Below are positions 9,660 through 22,368 of a DNA stretch of 64,000 nt, one piece after another; positions within the stretch are counted from its first letter, which is position 1; each line of letters begins with the position of its first letter. Location: positions 21,771,001-21,835,000 of the forward strand of contig CM076141.1 of assembly GCA_038025085.1 (NCBI GenBank). Reading direction: 5' to 3'. The notes beneath the pieces are model-generated. The model saw only the letters and a program-made list of their open reading frames with translations, was not told the DNA's origin and made no database searches. This stretch comes from Tetragonia tetragonoides. Lineage: Eukaryota > Streptophyta > Magnoliopsida > Caryophyllales > Aizoaceae. Made by a program: the position numbers and the translations under genes.

Positions 9660-12150
9660 TGTAAAAGCAACTCATGTAGCAACTGAACCTTGAATTTTAT
9701 TTTATTAGTATTAATGTAATATATAAAGTCAATACACATTACAATCCACCTCCAACAAATTACATTGATTATCTGACAGGCAACCTAGAGAAGAAAAACT
9801 TGTAAAGTCGATCAAAATTCAAAACTCCAGTTTCCATCTTTGTAGCTTTCTAGATCATCATAGTGGATGTAATGTTATTGGGAATCAATCACCTGTACAG
9901 CGGATTAAGAAAATCTTGAGTCAAGAAATCCAAATCACACACGGAGGTAACAAGTCAAATCATAGAGACGCAACACCAATTTGACGAGGAGATGGAATGA
10001 AAAAAGACAATACCATTACCTACTTGCCTTTCTAGACCACTGATCCCCCTTAACCATCTGGTATCGTAATTCCTATGCAAAAAAAAAAAGGTTTAACAAC
10101 TCAAAATCAGTTCAAAAAGTCAGTTCATAAGTTATGGTATGGTAATGAAAAGGACAGAAAAATTAAAAACAAAATAGTAAGACCTAATCCGTCAAATTAA
10201 ACACAGCAACAACAGCTTCACAACAGTACCAGAATGCTGCAGCAACAACTTTACATTCACAACAGCAGCAGATTTAATATTAATAAAAAAAAAAAAAAAA
10301 AATAATAGCAGGAAGCTGAAACATAAAATTCAGAATTGGTTTTGATAATACAAGTATTCTGGGATTATTGCAGTACTACTGCTTGTCATTGCTTAGTAGG
10401 TGATCATCCTAAAGTTAACGGAATATGGGATTGTATAAGCTATTGACAATCAACTTAGAGCATTTTCATTAAGACATACATATTTACAAGAAAATATGAG
10501 AGTGAATAAAAGGCGGATAACAGCCTCTTTTACTCAATACAATTGAACGGGAAAACAAATCAAATATGAAAGAGAGGGTGAAAGCTAGTGTATCATCTAA
10601 TTGAATGTTGTATCTTCATTCAACCCCACTTGAATGTGGTACGCATCAGTGGGACCTTGTCCTCACGTCCTAGGGGAGTAGCATAGGAGATCCCCTTCTT
10701 TATGTGTTATGCAGTTTACAGAACACACTCAGAGGCCCCAATACCAACTGGCAAAAACTTAAAGAAGCAACAATATAGTCGTACTTGGAACTTATCAGAA
10801 CTGCTTTAAACGAACTGCAGAGCACAGTTTCAAAGCCCTAGCCCGCTGCACTAAGTGACATCAAAGATAGAGAGACTAGGTAGTACCTCTATGTCTAACT
10901 ATCAAGTACCCTCTAGTTTTGTTTACCTATGAGTTCAAGCATACACTCTGTCAGATACAACAAATCAATTTTGATTATTCTTTTGGACTAACAGTTTCAT
11001 ATTCAGAAATCATGATAAGCTAGATCATAGTCGACCCGATTAATTTAAGTATTAAAATGGAGAATCAAAATCCAATATTCAGGAATAATAATACACAATT
11101 CGAATCATATGCAAAGAAATGAATTGCTTAGCTACACACAGAAGAGCACATAACTTTAAAGGTATAGTCTGTTTGATTCTCTAAATATTTATGTTCTCAA
11201 CTTATCTTCTAGTTCAGTTCAATAAAGCAATGCTTGATACATATCCATAGCCTAATATTAAGCTTCAAATGGAACAAATGGAGAAAAAAGAATTACAACT
11301 TCAGCACTAGCAAAAAGCCATGCCGATAAAATTGCTAAACAAACAAAACCACCTCAATTCACATCACAAAACAAGGTCAACAAACATTATCTGGACAGTT
11401 TCTGAGTGCAATTAGATTATATAGTCCAATTTCATTAAATAAACATCTTAGAACGATGAATGGAGAATTAATACTCAGACTAATATTTTAGGGTTGCTTT
11501 CGAAAAATACGTAATCCATCGAAACAATACTCGTCAACTTGTCGTTTCCACAGTGCACCAGTCTTGGCTTTCGATGTCACTGAGTTGAGACAGGAGTGTT
11601 GAGGGCCTTGAGGTCTCATTCTCTCCCTCACCACCAACCAATCAAGTCTACTAATCTGTTAAAAACAACGATATAGTGACATACATCCACCAGTTAACCA
11701 ATACCAAATTAAAATGTAAATACTTCACAAAACTATATTCAATAGAAGACAAGCAATTTCTGACTGAAGCACACAGATTGTAGTGTTTCTAAGTCATTAA
11801 ACCCAGATTTCTACTAAATTTCTACGAGTAATGCACATATTACATGAAATTATCATGTAATTACTAAATTACTAGTCAAATCTCAGAAAATATATAATTA
11901 CGCACACCCTAACTATAATTTCTTAAACTAAAGTTCAAAATTCTACCGAGGTCTCAATATGAACGTATAATTAGTACTCATACTCAACTTTTTAGGGTTG
12001 ATTTGGGAAAAAAAAAGTACCTTGTCCGTGAATCGATTGTCACCGCAACCATTACCGTACTTGTTTCACTGAATCTGAATAGAAGGACGCCATTGCTCGT
12101 CTTCGTGGGTAGGTCATGAGAGAGGTTGAATCACTTAGCTTATGCAGTGG
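9660..12150. other. CACTA interior without coding features
   Basis: About 2.5 kb of AT-rich sequence with poly(A) runs near 10080 and 10290. No recognisable transposase or captured gene on either strand. Confidence 0.6.
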
Positions 12151-12167
12151 CGAGGGAGTTGAAGCAG

Positions 12168-13060
12168 CAGGGTCGTCTCAAACATTTTGGGGGCCCTGTG
12201 CGAAAAATAAAAATTAGGCCCTTTTGCCCTTGAAAATTTAGAAAATGTACAAAAACTTAATTTTTGATAGAAAATAAATTCAGATTCATTAAAAAATATA
12301 AAAGAAATCATTGGCCTTCTAATGTAGATTGGATTAACTAGATGAAAAGAAGACTTCACTTTAGCCTCCCCCGTACCAAAACCAAGTAAATCTAACTTGG
12401 GTATGCAGGGATGCCTACGAAGCTAGAATGAGCTGCAAATAAAGTCATAAAACAAAGGCCATGCCCAAACATAAAATTATCACAAATTACCACCTCTGGG
12501 CATGTTAGGCACTTAGGCCCACACAAAGCATTAACTTCCACAGATTAAACAATAAACAATTGGAGTAGCATAGATCATTATTCCTCAAATCTCAAACCTC
12601 AACACTGACAAGCCAAAAACCCATTGTAACTATTACAATTCTCTCTCCTCAAATTCATTCCTCTCTATAATTATACACACACAGAATTAGACATGAAATC
12701 ACAGATTCACATTCATGCAATCTAAAGTGATTCTGACCTGATCAAGCTATGCCTTTTTGGGAAAGTGATGTTCAACACAGTCCTTGCCCTCTTCAAATTT
12801 TCAAATGGTTGGTGGTTATAGCAGCACAATTCTGATATAAGAGTGAGAGGAGAAGAGATTTGTGCCATTAATAAAACTCTGTATGAAGATCAATCGTTGT
12901 TTTGGAAATTGGAGTAGCTAGCGTTGTTTAAGGCGTCGTTGCAAGTGCTGTTTTTTTTTTTTTTTTAAACTGATCAAGAGAAGAGTATGGGCCTTTGGGA
13001 CCCTTGATTTTTGGGGCCCTGTGCGATCACTCCAGATGCACTCCCTATTAGCCGGGCCTG
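12168..13060. mobile_element. Non-autonomous hAT element nested in the CACTA element
   Basis: 893 bp with ends CAGGGTCGTCT (12168) and, reading inward from the right, CAGGCCCGGCT. It is flanked by the exact 8-bp duplication TGAAGCAG (12160-12167 and 13061-13068), diagnostic of hAT. A GGGGCCCTGTGCGA motif occurs near both ends in direct orientation. No transposase is encoded. Confidence 0.92.
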
Positions 13061-15124
13061 TGAAGCAGAAGAAGGGCAAAGTCTTCTAGGGTTTTAGCAA
13101 ATTGTGTACTAAAGGGTTAGATTGCGAAGGTTTGGATTGAATTTGAGATTTAATTTCGCAATTTGAACGGATTGGAATTGTGGGTGTTGAAAGAATGGAA
13201 TGGGTATGAGAGAGAGGGGGTTTGGAATTGGAGTATTGGACTGAGTTTGTGCGAGAAGATGGTCGAGGGTTACTTGGTTAGTTCAAAGAGTTTTCCTTTG
13301 TTTTTCAACCTAAATAATTTATGATTTGTTTTTCGTTATTATTTCGCAACGACAGGGGGTCGTTGCCATAAATGGCATCAATCTTCGGCAACGACACATA
13401 ACGTTGCACTAAATATGCGATATGTTCCACAACGACTCCGATCGTTGCGAAATATAGTCTCTATTGATTGCAACGACTATTATCGTTGCGAATGATCACT
13501 CATAAAATTTCAATTTATCCCGCTATGGTTTTGGCTGGAGGGAAATAAAATTCACATTAATCGCAACAATGTTTCGCAATGATAATTATTTGTCATTGCC
13601 ATAAATATTTATTGCAACGACAATTTTATGTCGTTCCAAAATCTCGTTGCTATAAAGGATTTTTCTTGTAGTGGTCCTTGGAATATGAGGCAAAGTCAAG
13701 CCTCCATTGATGTGGGTTTGGAAAATCGATGTTCAAAATTGAGTCTTCGAGGTCATGTTCTCCTTCGAAATCATTTGGAGGGTGTGGATATTCCTCCTTG
13801 GCTTCGTATCTGTTCTTGCGAATTGGAGTATGTGCTTTGGTGGACTCAGTTCTTCAACTCCTCCTTTGGTATACTACCTTGCATTCACACATTGAGAAGG
13901 TTCTTCGTAAGCTATTTCCCAAGGATGTTGATTCTTTTTTGCAGACTCTGAATGCAACTGAAGCGTTTACTCCTACTTCATTGGTATTCTCTCCTTAAAG
14001 GTTTTATTTAAGGTTAATTTATTTTCTTTCGATCAATTTAATATGACTTGTTTGTATATGGAGGTTCAACTTCCTCTATCGCACACTGAAGGAACAATCC
14101 TTCAAGCTGAGCCTATCGATCAGGCATTAAACTTTGATAAAGGTTTTTTTTGTTTATTTACCTTTTTCTTTTCTTTTATATTTGTATAGGCTTTTTGTGT
14201 GCTTGCTTATTTCGTAAGTGGATCTTTTGTGTATGGACAATATCTTCTTATAGTCTTACAGTTCCCTCTGATCCTACCTCTTCGCCTTCTTAACCACCTG
14301 TTATGTCAGATATGAATGTGAATAAAGGCTCATCTGTCGTTCTTCCTTCCTCTTCTAACTTAGGATCTGGTAAGTGGAATTATTAATATTGTCTTCCTTC
14401 CTTTTCTCCATTGTCTTCTGTTGGCGCCTCTCACACAATGGCGGTTACTCCTTCGAGTATGACCTCATACCTTAGTAGCTATGATTTTCCTTTGATGATT
14501 AATTTTCTTATTTCAGACTCTTCTTGCAGATTCTATGATGACTTTAATCGATGATCTTTTGGCTCCCAACCTTGGAGCTTCTGATGTTATCAAGTAGGAG
14601 GGGATTCGTTTGTTGAATTCTCTTGAGGCGGATTGGTAAGATGTATCTCCCACGTTGGCTTTGGAGGATTTCGTTAGATCCAACCAACATCATTTTCTTG
14701 CAGATCTTAGGGACTTGGTGCTTCGAAGTAATAATCCTTTGGTCTCGTATGTACAAGATTTAAGGAATGCTCGTTCTAAGGGAATTTCTGAGACTGATTT
14801 GGATGGTTGGGCCCGTCCTGCTGATTTCTTGGCTGACCTCGCAGCTGGTAGGTCATCTCTTCAACAAAAACGGCAGCTTTATGACGCTGCTCAATCAAAG
14901 CTTGTTGTTATTGAAGATAAAATTAACTCTCTATCTCGTCGTAGGACAGAGGTTGTTGATTTGATTGCTGTCCATGAAAAGAGAAAACAGGATATTCACT
15001 CCCGTATCTCTGACCTTACTGATTCTAGGGATGCTCGAATCGCTTAATTAGCTGGTTATTAGGATTTGAGGGCCTCTCTATCACTGCTTCTTGACATTAT
15101 CGGGCAATTTCTTAGATCTTCTTA

Positions 15125-16253
15125 TTGATTTTTCTACTCAAAGACTCGTGTTTTTGTGTTTTATTTTCGAACAAACTGGGACCTCCTTCTAATTTTGGTC
15201 ATTCCCGTTTATCTCTTCCCAGAGTTGTGGGAATCTATGATAAATGTTATCCTTATATATATCCCCAGGTGAAGGAAAACATTTATTTCGATATTTGCCA
15301 TTTATTGCTCGTCCAATTTGTTTTCCACCTGTATATAGCAATTTATATGCGTTTCCTGGTTCAACGCTTTCGATAATGAATGGTCCTTCCGAATTTGGAG
15401 ACCACTTCCCATAAAATTTTTCCTTTTGTCCTTCAGGGAGTATTGTTTTCCATACCAATAGGTCTTTGGAAAACTGCTTCTTTTTTACTTTTCCATTTTA
15501 GTATTTTTCTGTTTGTTTCTTTAACTTTTGAATTTTCTGTAACGCTTCGATTTGTAGGATCTCTTGATCCAATTGTTCAATATTCATAGCCTCTTCATAT
15601 TCTTGTGAAGATAGACTTATTTGATAAAGTATTCTTTCAGACTTAATATTCATTTCAACGGGTATTATTGCTTTGTGTCCAAATACTAATTAAAATGGAG
15701 TTACTTGTATGCTTTCTCTAGGACTAGTTCCATAAGTCCATAAAGTCTCTAAAGGTAAATCATGCCACTTTCGAGGATTATCTTTTATCATCTTAGCAAT
15801 TCCTCTTTTTATGGTCTTATTCATTGATTCGGTTTGTCCATTCGCTTGAGCATAATAAGGTGTAGAATTTGGATTGATCAACTGTGATAGTCTCAGGAAT
15901 TCCAAACCTAGTGAAAATGTTTTCGATAATGAAATCCACTATGTCACTTGAGGTTATGTTTACAAATGGTTTAGCTTCGACCAATTTCGTGAAGTAGTCG
16001 GTGGCTACTAAAACATATTTATGATGTTTGGATGAGGCAGCTCTTATTTCCCCAATCCTTGAAATGGCCAATACTTTATTATACTATGGAGTTTAGCTGT
16101 TGAAACTTGTTGAATACCACCATGTTTTTGGCATGGTCTACATCCTTTTGCATATTGTATACCATCTCGAGTGATAGTGGGCCAATAATATCCATATTGG
16201 TGCACTAATCTTCTCATTTTCTGGCCTATTTGATGGGCTCTGCATATGCCCTC
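15125..16253 (-). pseudogene. pol: Element E: integrase core and C-terminal domain, Ty3/gypsy
   Basis: Minus-strand integrase, which joins element DNA to the host chromosome. Reading right to left: the second half of the HHCC zinc-binding domain (AHQIGQKMRR..YYWPTITRD..CRPCQKHG, 16253-16090); the catalytic core with VATDYFTKLVEAK and FGIPETITVDQ (15990-15870); the ANGQTESMNKT glutamate (about 15850-15810); and a C-terminal domain with GKWSPNSEGPFIIESVEPGNAY (15458-15189). Frameshifts lie near 15900 and 15690-15460. The domain begins at 24255-24479 on the other side of element A and continues in phase once A and one CCCTC copy are removed. It converges on the PMD-like gene 1. Confidence 0.9.
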
Positions 16254-17544
16254 TGTAGACGCCAAGAAAGCGCCTTCAGATTTCTCCACAAAAGCCCGAT
16301 GATGAAAGGAGTAATTTATAAACTTGAATGCTTTTTTTTGCTGTAATAGGTAAAATGAGGTCTCAGGTTTTTCCTTGATCACTCCTTCATTCTGATCCCA
16401 TTCAAAAGCCCCGTTCAAGAGCTTTCCAACGACACCTCTCGTGTCTTTTTCCGACTCCCGGTTGCCAAGTTGCGAACCGGGGGTAAAACCGTCTTTTACC
16501 GCAGAAGGGTAAAACGGTCTTTTCACGTTTTCGGAATACTAAAAAATCTTCCAAAAATGAAAAAAAACTGGACGTCGTCATATTGACGACATCCATCTGG
16601 CAAGCTGATAGCCGTCAGCGGCCCTGGATTTAGCGGCCCTTGCCATGGCCGCCAACGGCTGTGGATGAAAATCCATTGCCGCTAGCGGCGCTCGCTGAGT
16701 CTTTTTCAGCTCAAAATCTGAATTTCGGCACCCCTCCACCCGTCCAACCCTACTTCATTCGCCTATAAGTATGACCCTCGACCCTCATTTAAAAACACAC
16801 AGTCTACAGTTGACAACCTCCATTCTCGGTTGAGTACTCTCGAGCTTCTCCCTCTTTCTTCCAAATTTGAGATCTTGTCTTTACTATTTTTGCTAAATTG
16901 CCTACAGTTTAGGTACTAACTCCTGAGTGCTCAAATTAAATTACTTGCTTAATTGCTTATTTTCTAGTAGTCAAAATGAAGATATCATACTAACCATGTC
17001 TTTATCGCTTACTAAATATTGTATTTCAATTCCAAGCATGTCTAGTCGTTGTAATGCTTAACTTGCCAATCGAATTGCATGTCTAAACAAGGGTTAAAAT
17101 TAAATGTTGTGATGCTTGTGATGAACCAATGTTAATCCGGTTTGTGTGGGAGTCATGTCTTTAAATTATTAAGCAAACTTGAGTTAGTAGAGGCCGTCAT
17201 AAAATGGGCGAGTTGGGTGCCTAACACCTTCCCAACTCGTACCTTTGTCCCCGAACCTATTATTCTTTGGTACTCATATGTTCTATATGAGCGGGAGTCT
17301 TTCTAAAAACATGATCAGTTCAATTATCGCGCTACTGGGTTGTCCCTTCAGATTCTCCCTTTGGTTTGTTCCTTCTATAAAACGCCGATAGCAGTTTTGT
17401 GACCTCTTTTATGGTTTTTATTCAATTCAAGTCTTTACAAAATCTTTTCTAACTCGATGGTCCCTTGAACTTATCTAAACCCCCAACTTACAAACTTTCT
17501 ATAAGGACACACTCCGTGGGCGATAGAAATCTCGGGTCCTTACA
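16254..17544 (+). repeat. Element A 5' LTR
   Basis: 1291 bp. U3 holds an inverted TGACG palindrome (16569-16595), GC-rich modules including CCGCTAGCGG at 16679-16688, and a TATA box TATAAGTA at 16764-16771. Confidence 0.93.
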
Positions 17545-17545
17545 G

Positions 17546-17563
17546 TGGCGACTTCACTGGGGA
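17546..17563 (+). promoter_or_regulatory. Primer-binding site of element A
   Basis: TGGCGACTTCACTGGGGA follows the LTR after one G. C (TGGCGACATGACTGGGGA, from 47649) and B (minus, ending 43317) share it. As I recall, Ogre/Retand-type elements use a tRNA-Arg-like TGGCGAC primer site; the tRNA identity was not checked. Confidence 0.75.
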
Positions 17564-19104
17564 TTTATTTAAGAAGGTGAGACTTGAAAGTCAAGTTTGC
17601 TTAATTGTTTAATAACATGTTCCATATTTTGCATCATTTTCATGTGCTTTGTCACAACCTTTTGACCCTTATCGATCCTCGAGGAAGTTTGTGTCGTAAC
17701 TCGTAGACAACCCGTATATCTAAAGGAATTTACAGTTGTCGTATCGTGCAAACCGACACTTTCTCACCCACGACTCATCGACTCTTGTTGGTGAAAAACA
17801 TTACAATTGATGTGTCGATCATCCACCGAACGAAAATTGTAATTTGTCGTGGTGACCTCACATGAGCCAGAAGCCTCTAGCCTACATTCGTGCATTCGCT
17901 TGCTTGTTGTGCATGTGTCGTTTTAATGCTAGTCTGATCACATGTTTGCCTGCAACTGCGTCGTTATAATGCTTGCTTGAATGCATGAATGTCATGACTA
18001 TGTGCCAACATGTACTTACGTGCTAGGACCTTCATAAAGTACTCGTTTATCCGATGATATATCTTCATATAGCGTCAAAGTCATGAACAATTTTCTAGGA
18101 CCTTTTAGCAAAAAAAAAAGAATCAGTCTCTCTAATTTCCCTCTCCCACTTTTTTTATTTTTCTTTTTTCTTATTTTTGCTTTGATGTAATTCAAATTCG
18201 GCCAAAAAAAAAAAGAAAAGCGAAAAAAATAAATTCGGAAAATAAAAAAAAAAATGCCGAAATTTTCTTTTTTTTTTAATATATTTTTTTATATATTTTT
18301 TATCCCATTTTGCATTTTATTTGAGTCTAGAAAAATCAAAAAAAAAAAAAAATAGGATGGTCCGTCTTTTTCTATTTTTCTCATTTTCGTTCACCAACTT
18401 CATTTTTCGTTTGATATGAGGGGAAATAATCGGGCATTTAGGCTTAGGTTTTTTTTTTTTTCTTCTTTTCCATATCTTTGCATTGGATTGCATTGTACAT
18501 ATTAGACGCTTCATTCTAGGATTCATAACTAGTCGTGATGTTTGCATTGTCGTCATCTTGCATCTGCATTTGTACAAAAGTCCAAGTCTTGCATTCATCA
18601 ATGTCTCCATTAGTTCACTACGTCTCATTCATTAGAAGTCTAGACGAGTCGATCAAAAGTCTTCTAGGGTCATTTTGCGTCCATACATTGTCATACATGT
18701 CGAAGTCAATCCTGCATGCATCTTGCATAGTGTCGTCTTGACTCTGTCGTCACATTGTCGTCATCATGCATTCGAGTTCATATAGATGTCCATAGGCTCA
18801 TTCACCTTGGGGGCTACCGAGGGTCTTCAAAAAATCATGAGTCTTTGTTTTCAAGTCCTTTCTTTGGCGTCTTTCTAAGTTGAGACTTGTGTTCAGGATT
18901 GGGGGCTCGAAGAAGAATTACGGTGACAAAGGTTGGGCTCGATCGTCCGGCAGATTGGTTCATGTACAAGCTACATCCGAGACACCACCACATTCCAAAA
19001 GGCCACCACCCCATAATCCATCACCACCACAAAAGTTACCACCACAAAGCTTGCAACCACTCCATACATCCCTTACCTCACTAATCACACCCTCAAACTT
19101 CACC
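17564..19104 (+). other. Long 5' untranslated leader of element A
   Basis: About 1.5 kb without a gene. It contains blocks of A and T homopolymers (about 18110-18330 and 18450-18465) also found in B (about 42410-42690) and C (about 48095-48300). Such blocks can pair with each other. Confidence 0.6.
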
Positions 19105-19854
19105 ATGGTCAAAACCACTGACGAGAGGCTTGATGAGCTCATGAGTGAGTTGGAAAGGGTGTGACTTAAGGTTGAAGTTTTGGAAAGGAAGAAAGAGGAT
19201 GAAGCAAGAATCCTCTCTGACTCCGACTCTGAGGAAGAAGGACCAAATGCCAAGTTGGCTAAGATTAATTCTGTGCACGAAAACAGCGGCCTGTTTGCCA
19301 ACTACCATGCCAATGTTGGTAAAATCAATCCCAAAGTCAAGGGCAAGCTTCCAGCCAAGTTTTCCATGCCCGAGGTTCCGACATTCACTGGAACAGATAA
19401 TCCACAAGACCACCTCAAGGCCTTCACTACTGCCATGGGCTTCAGAGGAGTTGACAAAAACATCTACATTCGTTGTTCCCACAGACTCTTGATGCCCCGA
19501 CTCGTCGTTGGTTCTATACCTTGAATTTAGAGAACTACCACACTTGGTCAGATTTGACTACAGTGTTCCTTGCACGCCACAAGGAAAATATTGCTCTACC
19601 TATGACCATTCGAGAGTTGGAGATCACCAAGTAAGAAGAAGATGAGGGATTCACTGCCTTCCTTTAGCGTCAGAGACAAAGGATAGCCCAACTGGTCGAG
19701 CGACCTTCGCAAACTGATCAAATCGGTCAATTCATCAAGAATCTGCATCCTGCTTACAAGGAACACCTTAAGTATCAAGCAATTGACCCCTACAATCAAC
19801 TCTATGATGTGGGTATCCTAATTGAAGATAACCTTCTTAAAAATTCCACTTAAG
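19105..19854 (+). pseudogene. gag: Element A gag
   Basis: Degenerate Ty3/gypsy capsid gene. It starts MVKTTDERLDELMSELERV and meets a TGA at 19162-19164. The frame continues with an acidic DSDSEEE segment, KGKLPAKFSMPEVPTFTG and QDHLKAFTTAMGF. A frameshift near 19480 is followed by LDAPTRRWFYTLNLENYHTW, FLARHKENI, stops at 19633 and 19666, and FIKNLHPAYKEHL. These are the conserved blocks of Retrotrans_gag. It ends ILIEDNLLKNST with no zinc knuckle. An AATAAAG signal lies near 20041. Confidence 0.85.
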
Positions 19855-21985
19855 TTGTGAATAATGCGAGTATCTATAGGGGGCTGTCCTCCATATCCCT
19901 GTCTAACAGCCCGTGAGAAGTTGAAGAGAGTCGAAGTCTCCTAGTGTGCAAGTCTAGTCAAGTCTTATGATATCTAGTTTGTCTTTTCAATTCGTTCGTA
20001 GAGTCCAGCTTACTTCTTTTGTAATACTTTTCTTCGATTCAATAAAGATTGCATTTTGATTCCCATCATTGTTCTTTGTTCAATCTTATGACGAACATAA
20101 ATTTTCTATGACGGAATAACAAAAAATAAAAAATAAAAAATGATAAGCCTTCACTGTGGAAAACATCAAACAAGAACTCCCTAATGATCATCCCCATAGA
20201 GGACATACGGTTGAACCGTCCGTTCCGAGGACAGGAGGCATTCATTTGGCACCTCACATCAATATCCTTTACTACCCTATAAATCATTACCACATGCAAC
20301 CCTTTGAGCTTTAAACACATAGCCTTTCATTTCTTAACGACATCATCCATTCCCGGGGAATGGGTGTGTGCGACATGGGAATAGAAGCAACCTTCTAGGC
20401 AAGGTGGACCGACCTACAAAAAGAGCCACCGAGAGAAATACCAAAAAAGAAAAGAGAACTGGAAAGTTCAATAGAAAAAAAAAAAAACAAAAGATTCGAG
20501 AGCGATCAAAGATCCAAAAGAGTACAAACACTTCAAGTACAACCAAACGGTGGCTTTATCTAAACATTGATCCCTAAACCACCTTGCCATTATCACAAAC
20601 TTCTTTTCCATCTAGCATACTTTGGGGAGGGGAATTACATTGGGTTTAATTGAGCCTTTATCCTTTCTTTGACACCTTAACCTAGCCTGACCTTAAAACC
20701 CAAAAGCCCTCCAAGAGGTACGACCATTCAATTGTATAGTCCTGAACTACGTTGGCCTGATTCCACACATTAGATACGTAGGAAACCTCAAAAAGTTCCG
20801 GCCACGACAACCACTTTGTCACATGATTATAAGGAGTTCTCTCACTCCACCATCTTCATCTTAGGCTAAAAACAAAATGAGCCCGGTAGGTTGAAAACAC
20901 GAAAGGGCGGCCTAGGCAAAAGTTAGCGCAACAAAAAACATTATAAAATATAAAACAAAATCAACATCTTGAGGCAACTTAAATTTCTGAGGATTTTTAA
21001 CATGGTTTCGCTTGTAAGCATTCTCTTTGGATAGTTTTCCAGATTCATACTCATCACCTTTCTCGTAGGCTTGTACATAGACTTCCCAACTGGGGGCTTT
21101 TTCAGAATAAGTCGTTTCCTTGTCCACTACGTTCGAGGTTGTCCCTTTTCGTCCCTATACCTTAAGTTAGGATACTTTGTATCGCTGCATCAATATCCTA
21201 GCTCCTCGGGTAGGTCATAATCGTCGAGAACCACACATCAAACTGGGGGCTGATTCTCCCTTGAATACACCCAGTCTTGTCCACTTGTCTCTTACTCTGT
21301 TAAGATCACCACAGGAATGAAATTCTTGATCACAAAACTTGTCCAATATGAAGACCCTAATCAGACCATATAAGAGAGTCGTGTATACTAGGCTAAGCCG
21401 CATAGAGCCGTGAGTCAATAGAGTCTGCATACATCATATTTGCATAAGTACTAGAGTCGCCCTCAAAGGCATGCATGTGTACATAATTTCTCAGTGTCTT
21501 GAGTCCTTGCGTGTTTATATGTCAATCCCCCCCGTGCCCCGTGCATATTACTATGTCATGTCTTGTGCATCTTGTCATGGTGAGTCGGGCATGTCCATTG
21601 CATCTTTTCCCTATGTGCATATCTCCACTGCAGGTTTGAGCCTACCCGCTCACCATTGAAACCAGCAAGCCCAGAACTCATGATGAAGCCCAGAAGTGGC
21701 CTTCCGACTACAACCATGAATGAAAATAACCTTCCAACAACAAGCTCAGCGTGGGAGCAAGTCCCGTTGGCCCACCAATTCAAAATTCAACTATTGGTCC
21801 ATCTTACAGTACCAAGTATTATCGGGTAAAACTAACTCAGTTGTTTTGCAGGTCCCAAATACACAAGCCCAGGTATGCCCCGAAAATACTAAATCACCCG
21901 GAGTGGCCAAATGTTTTTAAGAGAAGTCCAATGGATCCGCCGGCACAATCCCAAAATATTTATAGGACACCCAGTTTAAAAAATT
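19855..21985 (+). other. Element A non-coding interior
   Basis: No gene recognised. AATAAAGATT near 20041 probably ends the gag transcript. The right end (from about 21755) is the 3'UTR segment shared with B and C. Short open frames here have no family signature. Confidence 0.5.
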
Positions 21986-22345
21986 GTGTCAGTCAATGAC
22001 CGCTTAAACTAGTGCGGTTAAACTGTCTTTTTTCTACAAGGTCACTCAATTGTGTCAGTTAATGATCGCTTAAGCTAGTGCGGTTAAACTGTTGTTTTCA
22101 TTCAAGGTCGCTCAATTGTGTCAGTCAATGACCGGTTACGCTAGGCCGGTTAAACTGTCCTTTTTATTCAAGGTCACCCATTTGTGTCAGTCAATGATCG
22201 CTTGAGGTAGTGCGGTTAAACTGTCCTTTTCATTCAAGGCTACTCCATTTGTGTCAGTCAATGATTACTTAAGCTATTACGGTTATACTGTCCTTTGTCT
22301 ATTATATGTTTCAGTCAATGATTGCTTAAACTATTGCATTTAAAC
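21986..22345 (+). repeat. 66-bp tandem repeat in element A 3'UTR (6 units)
   Basis: Units start at 21986, 22052, 22118, 22184, 22251 and 22308, each with GT(G/T)TCAGTCAATGA and GCGGTTAAACTGT or a variant. C has the same repeat at 57468-57755, and B has it on the minus strand at about 33930-34150. Confidence 0.93.
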
Positions 22346-22368
22346 TTTTCATATGTTTTCTAACAATT

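Larger units (their letters stand above)
9327..13673. mobile_element. Non-autonomous CACTA (En/Spm-type) DNA transposon
   Basis: Terminal inverted repeats CACTACAAGAAAA (9327-9339) and its complement TTTTCTTGTAGTG at the right end, flanked by the 3-bp duplication GTC (9324-9326 and 13674-13676). Both subterminal regions (about 9349-9620 and 13345-13660) carry many GCAACGAC/GTCGTTGC units, often paired as inverted repeats 5-10 bp apart. Such arrays are the usual transposase-binding regions of CACTA elements. The interior is AT-rich with no transposase-like frame, so it is non-autonomous. A hAT element sits inside. Confidence 0.93.
7886..15050 (+). pseudogene. Plant-mobile-domain-like gene 1, split by a CACTA element
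   Basis: Spliced gene remnant. The start ATG at 7886 (MATHPLFLDLV) runs into a stop after 14 codons; a +1 shift leads into MALDTQHLFKLIEI, ending near a GAG|GTAAGC donor at 8053. Later parts encode RDRPVHGWMSFLNDRRRRWF and ALWLAWHPAINCF (8210-8370), segments at 8401-9060, and TEVYNPQLVARQFGICQAF (about 9239-9295). The last resembles the 'RVARQFG' signature of plant mobile domain (PMD, aminotransferase-like) proteins. The CACTA element interrupts at 9326. Removing it and one GTC copy restores the frame (TLNRP|WNMRQSQ) into 13677-13951. A C-terminal coiled-coil-like exon (14655-15047, LQQKRQLYDAAQSKLVVIEDKI) follows. It ends about 75 bp from the convergent integrase of E, the position of antisense genes in B and C. 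PMD assignment is by motif only. Confidence 0.6.

Noticed and set aside
10000..12150. Possible captured host gene in the CACTA interior
   Set aside because: No frame of useful length and no recognisable motif on either strand.
21986..22345. CRISPR-like array
   Set aside because: Units are contiguous and similar throughout, without unique spacers; it is a 3'UTR tandem repeat in a plant element.
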